Assembly (NCBI RefSeq): GCF_001476815.1
Contig: NZ_LDSL01000009.1
Coordinates: forward strand, 25,336-89,335
Source of the DNA: Pseudacidovorax intermedius
Lineage (GTDB): Bacteria > Pseudomonadota > Gammaproteobacteria > Burkholderiales > Burkholderiaceae_C
Direction: 5' to 3'
Length of the DNA: 64,000 bases
Under the pieces are notes generated by a model. That model saw only the letters and a program-made list of their open reading frames with translations. It did no database searches and had not been told where the DNA came from. A program made the position numbers and the translations under genes. Position 1 is the stretch's first letter; each line of letters starts with the position of its first letter. Positions 15,904 through 23,193 of the stretch are shown one piece after another.

Positions 15904-17193
15904 ATGCCCCAGACGATGACCGAGAAGATCCTGGCGCGGGCCAGCGGCCGGGCCGAGGTGCGCCCCGGCGAAGAAATCACGGCCCGGCCCGACTTCGTGA
16001 TCAGCTACGACTTTCCCGGCTACACCGACGTGTTCTTCAAGGAGACGCGCGAAGACTTCGGCGTCGAGCAGGTCACGAGCCCCGAGCGCTTCGTGCTCTT
16101 CATCGACCACATGGTGCCGGCCACCGCGCCCAAGGAGGAAGAGCTGCACAAGATCACCCGCGCCTGGGGCAAGGCGCAGGGCGTGCCGGTGGTGGAGCGC
16201 GAAGGCATCGGCCACCAGGTGTCGGCCGAGATGGGCTACGCCACGCCGGGCGCCTTTGCCGTGCACTTCGACGGCCACGTGAGCCAGCTGGGCGCCTTCG
16301 GCACCTTCGCCTTCGGCGCGCGCAAGGGCGTGGTCGAGGCCTTCGCCACCGAGACGCTCACGCTCACGGTGCCGGCCACGATCAAGGTCGAACTCACGGG
16401 CACGCTGCAGCCGGGCGTCATGGCGCGCGACGTATTCCACCACATGGTGCGGGTGATGGGCCCGGCGTCGTGCCGCTTCAAGGTGGTGGAGCTGTGCGGC
16501 CCGGTGATCGACGCCATGAGCATCGAGGGCCGGCAGACCATCTGCGGCCAGGCGATGTTTCTGGGCGCGACCACGATGTTGATCGCGCCCGATGCGAAGA
16601 CGCTGGACTACGTGAAGGGCCGCGCCAAGGTGCAGCTCGATCCCGTCTACCCCGATGCCGACGCCGAGTACGAGCGCGTGGTGCGCATCGACGTCTCCGC
16701 GCTCGAACCCATCGTCGTGGTGCCCCCCAGTCCCGCCAACACGCGCGACCTGGCCGACTACACCGGCGTGGAGGTGCACACCGGCTACCTGGGCTCCTGC
16801 GCCAGCGGCCGGCTGGAAGACCTGCGCGTGGCGGCCGACGTGCTGCGCGGCCGGCGCATCCAGCCGGGCTTTCAGCTGCACGTGGTGCCGACCTCCCGGG
16901 CCATCATGGCGGCCGCCGCGCGCGAGGGCCTGATCGAGGTGCTGGTGGAGGCCGGCGCCTTCCTCAGCTCGCCCAGCTGCGACTACTGCTTCGGCCGCAT
17001 CGCGACCATGAGCGATGGCCAGCGCGCCGTTTCCACCGGCACGCTCAACACGCCCGGCCGCATGGGCAGCGTGGATTCGGAGATCTACATCTGCAATGCC
17101 GCGGTGGTGGCGGCCTCGGCGCTCGAAGGGCGCATCGCCGATCCCCGGCCCTACCTGGCAGAAGCCGCCGCCTCTGCAGGAGCCGCCGCATGA
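15904..17193 (+). CDS. divergent aconitase/3-isopropylmalate dehydratase-like large subunit
   Basis: The 429-residue protein follows the short LeuC/HacA-type large-subunit plan (opening TEKILARASG; later DADAEYERVVRIDVSALEP). It keeps the three likely [4Fe-4S] cysteines: C299 in GYLGSCASGR, and C359 and C362 in SPSCDYCFGR. However, the usual GADSHT loop reads HFDGHV (D123-G-H125), and the usual CTNGR reads CASGR. Residues that normally hold substrate therefore differ, although the cluster is retained. A dehydratase acting on a substituted malate is likely, but leucine biosynthesis is not. It is coupled by ATGA to the small subunit and followed by an isocitrate-lyase-like gene. That order recalls 2,3-dimethylmalate dehydratase/lyase of nicotinate fermenters, an analogy only. 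Confidence 0.8.
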   Translation: MPQTMTEKILARASGRAEVRPGEEITARPDFVISYDFPGYTDVFFKETREDFGVEQVTSPERFVLFIDHMVPATAPKEEELHKITRAWGKAQGVPVVEREGIGHQVSAEMGYATPGAFAVHFDGHVSQLGAFGTFAFGARKGVVEAFATETLTLTVPATIKVELTGTLQPGVMARDVFHHMVRVMGPASCRFKVVELCGPVIDAMSIEGRQTICGQAMFLGATTMLIAPDAKTLDYVKGRAKVQLDPVYPDADAEYERVVRIDVSALEPIVVVPPSPANTRDLADYTGVEVHTGYLGSCASGRLEDLRVAADVLRGRRIQPGFQLHVVPTSRAIMAAAAREGLIEVLVEAGAFLSSPSCDYCFGRIATMSDGQRAVSTGTLNTPGRMGSVDSEIYICNAAVVAASALEGRIADPRPYLAEAAASAGAAA

Positions 17194-17726
17194 GCCTCGC
17201 CAACCTGCACGGCCGTGCGGCCTGGGTCTTCGAAGAAGACGACTACGACATCGACCTCATCGTCGGCGTGCGCAACATCAAGATCACCGACGTGAAGGAA
17301 TTGGCCGCGCTGGCCATGGCCGACTACGTGCCGGACTTCGCGGCCACCGTCGCCCGGGGCGACCTGCTGGTGGGCGGCGAGAACTTCGGCTACGGCCATC
17401 CGCACTACCCGGCCATGCGCGCCATGCGGCACCTGGGCATCGCGGCGGTGATCGCCGAGTCCTTCTCGCCGGGTTTCTTCCGCGGCGAGACGAGCATGGG
17501 CTTTCCGCTCATCACCTGCCCGGGCATCCGGGCGGCGACGGCGCGCGCCGACACGCTGTCGGTGGACTGGGCGACCAGCCAGGTCACCAACCACCGCAGC
17601 GGCCAGGTGCTGGCGCTGCAGCCCTTCTCGGCCTCCGAGCGCGGCATGCTCGAAGCCGGCGGGCTCATCCCCTACCTGCAGCGCCGGCTGGCCGCGGCCA
17701 AGGGCGCGACGGCGCCCGCGGCCTGA
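17190..17726 (+). CDS. divergent aconitase/3-isopropylmalate dehydratase-like small subunit
   Basis: The 178-residue product matches the LeuD swivel domain in length and order (early VRNIKITDVKELA, GENFGYG at 63-69, IAAVIAESFSPGFFRGETSMGFP). Its catalytic loop is strikingly different. Where aconitases and LeuD have GSSREHA, containing the catalytic serine and a substrate-binding arginine, this protein has GHPHYPA (G69-A75). It should pair with the large subunit to form the dehydratase, but the chemistry or substrate must differ, or the base must come from elsewhere. The ATG overlaps the large-subunit stop. An 87-bp gap precedes the lyase gene. Confidence 0.78.
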   Translation: MSLANLHGRAAWVFEEDDYDIDLIVGVRNIKITDVKELAALAMADYVPDFAATVARGDLLVGGENFGYGHPHYPAMRAMRHLGIAAVIAESFSPGFFRGETSMGFPLITCPGIRAATARADTLSVDWATSQVTNHRSGQVLALQPFSASERGMLEAGGLIPYLQRRLAAAKGATAPAA

Positions 17727-17813
17727 GAAGCGCCGCCCCGGCGCCGGCCCTTTCATTCACCGACCCTGGCCGTGCCTGCACCGGGCGGCGGCCCCATCGA
17801 ACGGAGACCTGCC

Positions 17814-18701
17814 ATGACCTCTTCCTCTTCCCGCCAGGCGCTGCGCGCCCGCATCGACCGCGGCGACACCCTGTGGTTCGGCGGCGCGCAGGACGCGCTG
17901 TCGGCCCTGCTGGTGGACCAGTCGGACTTCGACGGCATCTTCAGCACCGGCTTCGGCATCTCGGCCGCGCTGCTGGGCCAGCCCGACATGGAGCTCTACA
18001 CGCTCAGCGAGAACGTGGCCACGGTCGACCGCATGGCCCACGTGGTGACCAAGCCCATCTTCGTGGATGCGGACACGGGCTACGGCAGCGTGCTCAACGT
18101 GGGCCGCACCGTGCGCGAATTCGAGAAGGCCGGCGCCGCCGCCCTGCAGCTGGAAGACCAGGTCAGCCCCAAGCGCTGCCCGGCCGCCACCACCACGTCC
18201 ACGCTGGTGTCGGTGAACGACGCGCTGGCCCGCATCAAGGCCGCGCTCGATGCGCGCACCGACCCCGATCTGCTGATCGTCGCGCGCACCGACGCCATGG
18301 ACCCGGCCGAAGCGCTGGACCGCGCGGCGCGCTATGCCGAGGCGGGGGCGGACCTGATCCAGCCCATCTCCCGCACCTTCAACAGTTACGAGCAGCTGGT
18401 GCAGCTACGCGAGGCCTGCGGCCGCCGCCTGTCGCTGCAGCTGATGGCCGGCACCTGGATGACGGCGCTCACCCGCACCCAGATCGAGAGCGTGGCGGCC
18501 TTCGCGTCCTATCCCATCGCCAGCCTGCTGACCACCGTGCACACCGTGCAGGCCAACCTGGCCGAGCTGGCCCGCCGTCGCTCGGGCGACTTCGACGACC
18601 TGCCCTTCGCGCAGACCACGATGGCCGACTTCAAGCAGCTGATCGGCTGGCATGCGCTGGAGGCGCGGCAGGCGCACTACGAGACCGGCGCCGCGCGCTG
18701 A
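17814..18701 (+). CDS. isocitrate lyase/PEP mutase superfamily enzyme with altered active-site loop
   Basis: The 295-residue TIM-barrel enzyme keeps the Mg2+-binding VDADTGYG (D85, D87) and LQLEDQVSPKRC (E114-C122), characteristic of 2-methylisocitrate lyase, oxaloacetate hydrolase and 2,3-dimethylmalate lyase. The normal KRCGH catalytic loop is KRCPA here (K120-R-C122-P-A), so the Gly-His pair is gone. The start at 17814 follows a GGAGA box; an upstream GTG at 17772 lacks one. With the dehydratase subunits upstream, the simplest pathway is hydration of an unsaturated diacid, then retro-aldol/Claisen cleavage to pyruvate- or glyoxylate-like products. The exact substrate is unknown. Confidence 0.85.
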   Translation: MTSSSSRQALRARIDRGDTLWFGGAQDALSALLVDQSDFDGIFSTGFGISAALLGQPDMELYTLSENVATVDRMAHVVTKPIFVDADTGYGSVLNVGRTVREFEKAGAAALQLEDQVSPKRCPAATTTSTLVSVNDALARIKAALDARTDPDLLIVARTDAMDPAEALDRAARYAEAGADLIQPISRTFNSYEQLVQLREACGRRLSLQLMAGTWMTALTRTQIESVAAFASYPIASLLTTVHTVQANLAELARRRSGDFDDLPFAQTTMADFKQLIGWHALEARQAHYETGAAR

Positions 18702-18774
18702 GCGGCGGACGCTGGGCTGCAATCCGGCAACGACGACAACCTTTCCCCACAGAACGATTCAGGAGCAAGACACC

Positions 18775-19770
18775 GTGCGCACTTTCACCTTCCTCGCCCG
18801 CCTCGTCATGGCAGGCACCCTGTCCCTGGGCCTGGCCGCCACGGCCTCGGCGCAGGGCGCTGCCTATCCGACCAAGCCGATCCGCCTGGTCGTGCCCTAT
18901 CCGGCCGGCGGCGCCACCGATGTGGCCGCCCGCACGCTGCAGCCGCGCCTGCAGGAAGAGCTGGGCCAGCCCGTGATCGTGGAAAACCGTCCCGGCGCCG
19001 GCGGCAACATCGCCATGAACAACGTGGCGCTGAGCCCGGCCGACGGCCATTCGCTGGCCATGACGCTGACCGGCATGCTCTCCATCAACCCGGTGATCTA
19101 CAAGAAAGCCGGCTTCGAGGCCGCGGACTTCACGCCGGTGGCGCGCGTGTCGCTGGCGCCGCTGCTGCTGGTGGTGCCCGAGAAGTCGCCCTACAAGAAC
19201 GTGAAGGAGCTGCTGGAGGCCGGCAAGAAGGCCGGCAAGGGCGGCATGGCCTACGGCTCGGCCGGCGCCGGCGGCCTGTCGCACCTGGCGTCCGAGTCGG
19301 TCAACAGCCATGCCAACGGCAACTTCACGCACGTGCCCTACAAGGGCGGCGCGCCGCTGGTGCAGGCGCTGATGGCCAACGAAGTCGCCTGGGGCCTGCT
19401 GGGCACGGGCGACGTGCGCAGCTTCATCCAGTCGGGCAAGCTCAAGGCCATCGGCCAGCTGCGCCAGGGCCGCTCGGAGCTGTGGCCCGAGGTGCCCACG
19501 CTGACCGAGCAGGGCGTGCCCGGCGGCGTGGACTTCGACGTGTGGTTCGGCGTGGTGGCCCCGGCCAAGACGCCCGCACCCGTCGTCAAGCTGCTGAGCG
19601 AGAAGATCGCCAAGATCACCGCCGAGCCCGCCTTCCGCCAGCGCCTGCTCGACCTGGGCGGCGTGGCCCCCGCCAGCGGCAACACGCCCGAAGCCTTCGC
19701 CGAAGTGCTCAAGCGCGAACTGGCCGTGCTGCCCAAGGCGGCGCAGGAGGCGGGGTTGCAGTTGGACTGA
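18775..19770 (+). CDS. Bug/TctC-family periplasmic substrate-binding protein
   Basis: This 331-residue Bug protein starts with GTG at 18775, preceded by AGGAGCAA. It has a signal peptide ending near TASAQGA. Family motifs are YPTKPIRLVVPYPAGG, VIVENRPGAGGN and FTHVPYKGGAPLVQ. It is the last gene of the IclR-flanked dehydratase-lyase operon and is followed by a good terminator at 19801-19841, so it probably binds the substrate of that pathway. No TctAB genes accompany it. Confidence 0.88.
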   Translation: MRTFTFLARLVMAGTLSLGLAATASAQGAAYPTKPIRLVVPYPAGGATDVAARTLQPRLQEELGQPVIVENRPGAGGNIAMNNVALSPADGHSLAMTLTGMLSINPVIYKKAGFEAADFTPVARVSLAPLLLVVPEKSPYKNVKELLEAGKKAGKGGMAYGSAGAGGLSHLASESVNSHANGNFTHVPYKGGAPLVQALMANEVAWGLLGTGDVRSFIQSGKLKAIGQLRQGRSELWPEVPTLTEQGVPGGVDFDVWFGVVAPAKTPAPVVKLLSEKIAKITAEPAFRQRLLDLGGVAPASGNTPEAFAEVLKRELAVLPKAAQEAGLQLD

Positions 19771-19800
19771 AGCGGGCGCGCTTCGGCGCCGCAGGATCCC

Positions 19801-19841
19801 GCAGCGCGTGGCATCCGGCGCCGCGCGCTGCTTGTCTTTTT
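19801..19841 (+). terminator. rho-independent terminator after the dehydratase-lyase-Bug operon
   Basis: GCAGCGCG (19801-19808) pairs perfectly with CGCGCTGC (19824-19831). Inner GGC/GCC pairs at 19810-19812 and 19820-19822 extend the stem. The hairpin is followed by TTGTCTTTTT. It lies 30 bases after the Bug stop and just before the end of the convergent tautomerase gene. Confidence 0.75.
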
Positions 19842-19864
19842 GGGCCTGTGATCCGGGTCCTGCT

Positions 19865-20260
19865 TCAGGCTTCGCCCGGCGTCCAGTCCGGACTGAAGCC
19901 GCCCAGGGTGGGGTGGTACATCTCATCGCCGTCGTGCTGGGTGAACTCGACGTTCAGCCGATCCTTGCGCAGGCCCAGGATCTCGATGCAGTGCGCGCAC
20001 AGCGCCCTGGCGACGGCCATCCGCAACTCGGCAGGGCGGCCGCGGCGGATGTCCAGCATCATCAGCGACACCGGCACCGGCTCGCCGCCCACCTCCGGAA
20101 TGCGCCAGAGGCCGCCCTCCCCCAGTTCGCGGATCGCCACGCTGATGCGGCGGATGTCCACCTCCATCATTTGCGCGTAGGTCCGGCTCATCGCGGCGGC
20201 CAAGCGTTGCTTGTTGTCGGCGGCGTAGCGGCCGTTCACGTCCAGTTGAAGGTAGGGCAT
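19865..20260 (-). CDS. tautomerase-superfamily protein
   Basis: This 131-residue protein starts Met-Pro-Tyr, giving the N-terminal catalytic proline after Met removal that defines the 4-oxalocrotonate tautomerase/MIF/cis-CaaD superfamily. The length fits the fused two-unit (cis-CaaD or Tautomerase_3-like) members rather than the 60-residue 4-OT. Downstream landmarks are SVAIRELGEGGLWR and LNVEFTQHDGDEMYH. The ATG at 20260 is fixed by the Pro-1 requirement, although the frame is open much further upstream. It is divergent from a Bug gene across 135 bp, so the two may serve one uptake/catabolic route. The substrate is unknown. Confidence 0.82.
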   Translation of the reverse strand: MPYLQLDVNGRYAADNKQRLAAAMSRTYAQMMEVDIRRISVAIRELGEGGLWRIPEVGGEPVPVSLMMLDIRRGRPAELRMAVARALCAHCIEILGLRKDRLNVEFTQHDGDEMYHPTLGGFSPDWTPGEA

Positions 20261-20395
20261 GGCGTCTCCTCGGTGGTCGGGTCGGCGCGCTGGCGACCCT
20301 GCGCGCATCCTGATGTGCGGCGCACCCTGGCATGATGCCCGACCGGTCCCCGGCCGCGTTCCTGAACCACACCAATCCACAAACAGGAGATGCCC

Positions 20396-21373
20396 ATGTC
20401 CCCCCGCCCCTCCCGCCGCCCGGTGCTGCTCGCCGGCGCCTTCACCGCCCTCGCCCTGGCCGCCGGCGCGGCCTGCGCCCAGGCGCAGTGGCCCGCCAAG
20501 CCCATCCACTTCGTCGTGCCCTTCTCGGCCGGCGGCGCCAACGACCTGATGGCGCGCGCCGCGGCCGATGGCGCCTCCAAGGCGCTGGGCCAGCCCATCG
20601 TGGTGGACAACAAGCCCGGCGCTGGCGCCATGCTGGGCACCGACGTGGTGGCCAAGAGCGCGCCGGACGGCTACACCTTTCTGGTCAGCGCGGCGGGCGT
20701 GGTGTCCAACAGCATGATCCGCAAGGTGCCCTACAAGGACAGCGACCTGGTGCCCGTGGCCATGATCGGCCTGGCGCCCTCGGTGATCGTGGCGCCGGCC
20801 AATTCGCCGTACAAGGACCTGACCGATTTCGTCAACAAGTCCAAGCAGGGCCAGGGCCTGCACTTCGCCACCGCCGGCACGGGCAGCACGCCGCATTTCG
20901 TCGAAGGCCTGCTGGAGAAGAACTACGGCGCCAAGCTGGACGTGGTGCCCTACAAGAGCGGCTCCGAATCCATCACCGCGGTGCTCAGCGGCCAGGTGGA
21001 CGCCACCTCCGAGGCCAGCATCGTGGTGCTGCCCTACATCAAGGCCGGCAAGCTCAAGGCCCTGGCCACCACCTGGACGCAGCGCATCTCGGCCTACCCC
21101 GAGCTGCCCACCGCCGCCGAACTGGGCTTCAAGGACATCCGCATCGCCCACTGGGCCGGCGTGCATGCGCCGGCGGGCACGCCGCCCGCCATCCTGGACA
21201 AGATGGCCGAGGCCGTGGACAAGGCCATGAAGGACCCGGCCACCGTGCAGCGCCTCAAGGGCATGGGCATCGAGCCGATGGGCGGCACCCGCGCCAGCTT
21301 CGTCAAGTTCGTGGACGAGGAGCGGGCGCGGCTGGGTGCGGTGGTCAAGGCCACCGGCATGAAGGAGGAATAG
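20396..21373 (+). CDS. Bug/TctC-family periplasmic substrate-binding protein
   Basis: The 325-residue product has an arginine-rich n-region (SPRPSRRPVLLAGAFTALAL), a signal peptide ending near CAQAQW, and Bug-family motifs KPIHFVVPFSAGGAND, IVVDNKPGAGAM and DVVPYKSGSESI. I choose the ATG at 20396 because AGGAG (20385-20389) is correctly spaced to it; the ATG at 20390 abuts the ribosome-binding site. It is an orphan receptor, with no TctAB genes nearby, and is divergent from the tautomerase gene. Confidence 0.88.
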   Translation: MSPRPSRRPVLLAGAFTALALAAGAACAQAQWPAKPIHFVVPFSAGGANDLMARAAADGASKALGQPIVVDNKPGAGAMLGTDVVAKSAPDGYTFLVSAAGVVSNSMIRKVPYKDSDLVPVAMIGLAPSVIVAPANSPYKDLTDFVNKSKQGQGLHFATAGTGSTPHFVEGLLEKNYGAKLDVVPYKSGSESITAVLSGQVDATSEASIVVLPYIKAGKLKALATTWTQRISAYPELPTAAELGFKDIRIAHWAGVHAPAGTPPAILDKMAEAVDKAMKDPATVQRLKGMGIEPMGGTRASFVKFVDEERARLGAVVKATGMKEE

Positions 21374-21559
21374 CCCGCCCGGTCGCGGCCTCGTCCTACA
21401 CCTGAACCAGGGCTGAAACGACCTGTCAGGGTGGATTCACGGCGCCTGCCTAGCATGCGCCGGCATGATGAACGACAGGGCCAGGGGGCCGATTTTCAAG
21501 ACGGCCGGCCCCGCGCGCGGCAAGCAACGGGCGGCTGAAGCCGGCCGGCGGGGCGCCGC

Positions 21560-22165
21560 ATGATGCGCCCGGACATGGGCCTGTTCCTGGCCATGACGGC
21601 CGGGCCGACGCCCAATTCCTGGTTGTTAGCGATCGCTTGCTTCCTGGCGCGCAACGGCCCGTGGCTGAGCGCGGGGTTGATGGGATGGGCGGCCTTACGG
21701 CATCCGCGGCAGCGGCCGTACCTGCTGGCCCTGCTGGCCGCCGCCGCGGTGGCGGCGCCAGTCGCCCATGCACTGGCCCAGGTTCTGGCCTTCCCGCGGC
21801 CCTTCATGCTGGGCGTGACGCCGGCCTACCTGCCCCATGGCGGCAGCGAAGGGTTGCCGAGCACGCACGCCACGGTCATGAGCCTGGTGGCGCTGGGCCT
21901 GCTGGCACGGCCGGGACTGCGCCAGGTGGGCATGGTCGCGGCCGGCGCTGCCCTGGCGACGGGCTGGGCGCGAATTCATGTCGGCGTGCACTTCCCCTTG
22001 GACGTTGTAGGAGGCTTCCTGCTCGCCGCCCTCCTGCTGGCCGCATTCCTGGCCGCGCTGCGCCACCTGCGCGCCGCCCGCGAATCCGCCCTGCCGGCCG
22101 GCGCCAAGCCCTCCCGCGCGGCGGCCGCCATCGCCGCCCTCCACCGCCAGGAACCGTTGTCATGA
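21560..22165 (+). CDS. PAP2-family membrane phosphatase
   Basis: The 201-residue polytopic membrane protein carries PAP2 motifs 2 and 3: GLPSTHAT, and ARIHVGVHFPLDVVGG with the catalytic histidine. Motif 1 is reduced to FPRP; the usual lysine seven residues before Arg-Pro is alanine. PAP2 enzymes remove phosphate from undecaprenyl pyrophosphate or from lipid A (LpxE/LpxF-type). The stop overlaps the ATG of a polyprenyl-phosphate glycosyltransferase, so it belongs to a lipid A-modification operon. There it could recycle the C55 carrier or clear a phosphate from lipid A. Which of these cannot be decided here. Confidence 0.8.
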   Translation: MMRPDMGLFLAMTAGPTPNSWLLAIACFLARNGPWLSAGLMGWAALRHPRQRPYLLALLAAAAVAAPVAHALAQVLAFPRPFMLGVTPAYLPHGGSEGLPSTHATVMSLVALGLLARPGLRQVGMVAAGAALATGWARIHVGVHFPLDVVGGFLLAALLLAAFLAALRHLRAARESALPAGAKPSRAAAAIAALHRQEPLS

Positions 22166-23193
22166 GCGTCGCCCTGCACGCCCCCCCCGCGCACCTCCAG
22201 GTCGTCCCGGACGACGAGGTCGTCGCCCAGCCGCCCATCCCGAGGCATGCGGCCGCGCTGTCCTGCGTGATCCCCTGCTACAACGAAGCCGGCAACCTCA
22301 AGCTGCTGCTGCCCCTGCTGGAGCGGCTGCTGCAGGCCAGCGGCCTGCGCTGGGAGGTGATCGTGGTGGACGACGGCAGCAGCGACGCCACGGCCGACGT
22401 GGCACGCACCTGGTGCCAGCTGGCCGGCTTCCGCCTGGTGCGGCTGTCGCGCAACTTCGGCAAGGAGGCCGCGCTGAGCGCCGGCCTCAAGGCCGCCAAG
22501 GGCGACGCGGTGGTGCTGCTCGACGGCGACCTGCAGCATTCGCCCGACCTGATCGGCCAGATGGTGGCCCAGTGGCGCGGCGGCGCCGAGGTGGTGTACG
22601 CCGTGCGCGAGAACCGCGCCGACGAGAGCGCCCTCAAGCGCTGGGGCACCAGCCTGTTCTACCGGCTGGTCAACGTCTCCAGCCGCACGCCGCTGCCTGA
22701 AGACGCGGGCGACTTCCGCCTCATGGACCGCAAGGTGGTCGACGCCCTGCTCGCCCTGCCCGAGCGCAACCGCTTCATGAAGGGGCTGTACGCCTGGGTC
22801 GGCTTCAAGACCGTGGCCCTGCCCTACACGCCCGCCCCGCGCGCCGAGGGCGAGAGCCGCTTCGGCGCGCTGCGGCTGCTGCACCTGGCGCTGGACGGCA
22901 TCACCGCCTTCACCACCTGGCCGCTGCGGCTCATCAGCGTGATCGGGCTGCTGCTCGCGATTCCGGCACTGGGCTATGGCGTCTACCTGGTGCTGGACCA
23001 CTTCATCTCGGGCAGCGACGTGCCCGGCTGGTCCACCATCGTGGTGAGCCTGATGTTCTTCATGGGCATCCAGCTGGTGTCCGTGGGCATCGTGGGTGAA
23101 TACGTGGGCCGCATCTTCGAGGAAGTGAAGGCGCGCCCCCTGTTCCTGGTGCGCGAGGAGCACGGCAGCGGCCTGTCGGAGCCGGGCCCGTGA
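22162..23193 (+). CDS. family 2 polyprenyl-phosphate sugar transferase (ArnC/GtrB/LgmA-like)
   Basis: The 343-residue protein has a GT-A catalytic domain (LSCVIPCYNEAGNL, VVDDGSSDAT, LLDGDLQHSPDL) and two C-terminal membrane helices (RLISVIGLLLAIPALGYG, then VVSLMFFMGIQLVSVGIVG). This is the layout of enzymes that load a sugar onto undecaprenyl phosphate at the inner leaflet. In Bordetella (LgmA) and Francisella (FlmF2) such enzymes make the donor for hexosamine addition to lipid A. The ATG overlaps the PAP2 stop, and the GTG of the next gene overlaps its own stop. The role by cluster analogy is good; sugar identity is inferred. Confidence 0.85.
   Translation: MSVALHAPPAHLQVVPDDEVVAQPPIPRHAAALSCVIPCYNEAGNLKLLLPLLERLLQASGLRWEVIVVDDGSSDATADVARTWCQLAGFRLVRLSRNFGKEAALSAGLKAAKGDAVVLLDGDLQHSPDLIGQMVAQWRGGAEVVYAVRENRADESALKRWGTSLFYRLVNVSSRTPLPEDAGDFRLMDRKVVDALLALPERNRFMKGLYAWVGFKTVALPYTPAPRAEGESRFGALRLLHLALDGITAFTTWPLRLISVIGLLLAIPALGYGVYLVLDHFISGSDVPGWSTIVVSLMFFMGIQLVSVGIVGEYVGRIFEEVKARPLFLVREEHGSGLSEPGP

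Noticed and set aside
15904..17726. Naming the two dehydratase genes leuC and leuD
   Set aside because: Catalytic and substrate-binding motifs differ from isopropylmalate dehydratase, and the flanking genes are not leucine genes.
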